From Candidatus Contendibacter sp. (lineage in GTDB: Bacteria > Pseudomonadota > Gammaproteobacteria > Competibacterales > Competibacteraceae): a stretch of DNA of 33,752 bases. The stretch spans positions 1 through 33,752 of the forward strand of contig WBUJ01000027.1 in assembly GCA_008933795.1 (NCBI GenBank), in the 5' to 3' direction. Made by a program: the position numbers and the translations under genes. The stretch's first letter is position 1; the number at the start of each line of letters is the position of its first letter. Below the pieces are notes generated by a model. It was not told the origin of the DNA. It made no database searches and worked only from the letters and a program-made list of their open reading frames with translations. This document shows positions 33,611 through 33,752 of this stretch, piece by piece.

Positions 33611-33752
33611 CTACCGGGGTGCGAAGCTTGGCAACCCCAGATTGCTGAAGTAGCGTACCGGTAGTGCGAGTGCGAGCGCGGGGGTCTTTGACAGCCGCCA
33701 GGGCCCGTGCGCCGACTTGCTGGTGTTCCATGCTTCGCGCACGCTCACCCCG
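33611..33752 (-). CDS. Group II intron reverse transcriptase/maturase, C-terminal fragment (cut by window edge)
   Basis: The minus strand from the right edge reads GVSVREAWNTSKSAHGPWRL then SKTPALALALPVRYFSNLGL and PSFAPR, ending at TAG 33611. HGPWRLS.TPAL..AL...Y....GL is the C-terminal tail typical of some group II intron-encoded proteins. About 46 residues are in the window; the RT and X domains lie off the right edge. The following domain V supports the call. Confidence 0.7.
   Translation of the reverse strand, partial: GVSVREAWNTSKSAHGPWRLSKTPALALALPVRYFSNLGLPSFAPR

Overview
The window is a GC-rich, mostly chromosomal segment of a gammaproteobacterium. Its gene orders are typically gammaproteobacterial: mreBCD-mrdA-rodA-mltB-rlpA-dacA-ybeD-lipB-lipA, clpS-clpA converging on infA, mreB divergent from gatCAB, and lolA-rarA near serS. 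A PHA-type thiolase and a pyrophosphate-dependent phosphofructokinase recall storage-polymer bacteria such as the Competibacter/Plasticicumulans group or methanotrophs. That placement is inference and is not proven by the sequence.

Layout. 1-149 is the start of serS. 307-4727 is a carbon-metabolism block: a thiolase with a good promoter and a hairpin at its mRNA 5' end, a large protein with an HPr-like domain, and PPi-phosphofructokinase. It lies between serS and rarA-lolA, so it looks inserted into the classical lolA-rarA-serS order. 6934-7455 is an orphan mraZ of a type I associate with Bacteroidetes, followed by a small gene graveyard (solute-binding protein and IS4-type transposase fragments). 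7876-9982 is a tight redox/envelope operon (flavodoxin, mtgA, SelW-like, dsbB). 10078-12991 holds infA, clpA and clpS. 13162-24369 is a cell-shape, peptidoglycan and lipoate cluster on the minus strand. 24488-27763 is gatCAB.

From 27764 to the right end the window changes character to an accessory region. It starts with about 1.9 kb of mostly non-coding or decayed DNA: a G-poor/C-rich tract, a toxin-antitoxin remnant, an imperfect inverted-repeat pair, and a promoter-hairpin-terminator unit that looks like a small RNA gene. Next comes a two-gene restriction-like operon: a beta-class DNA methyltransferase with a C-terminal PD-(D/E)XK-type domain, then a TerD domain fused to an HsdR-N-like nuclease domain. 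Two small exported proteins follow. The right edge enters the 3' end of a group II intron on the minus strand (maturase C-terminus and domains V/VI).

The most interesting system is the methyltransferase-nuclease plus TerD-nuclease pair (29679-32697). The HPr-like protein beside PPi-PFK and the candidate sRNA at about 29009-29093 come next. All family assignments are by reading and recollection; no database search was run.
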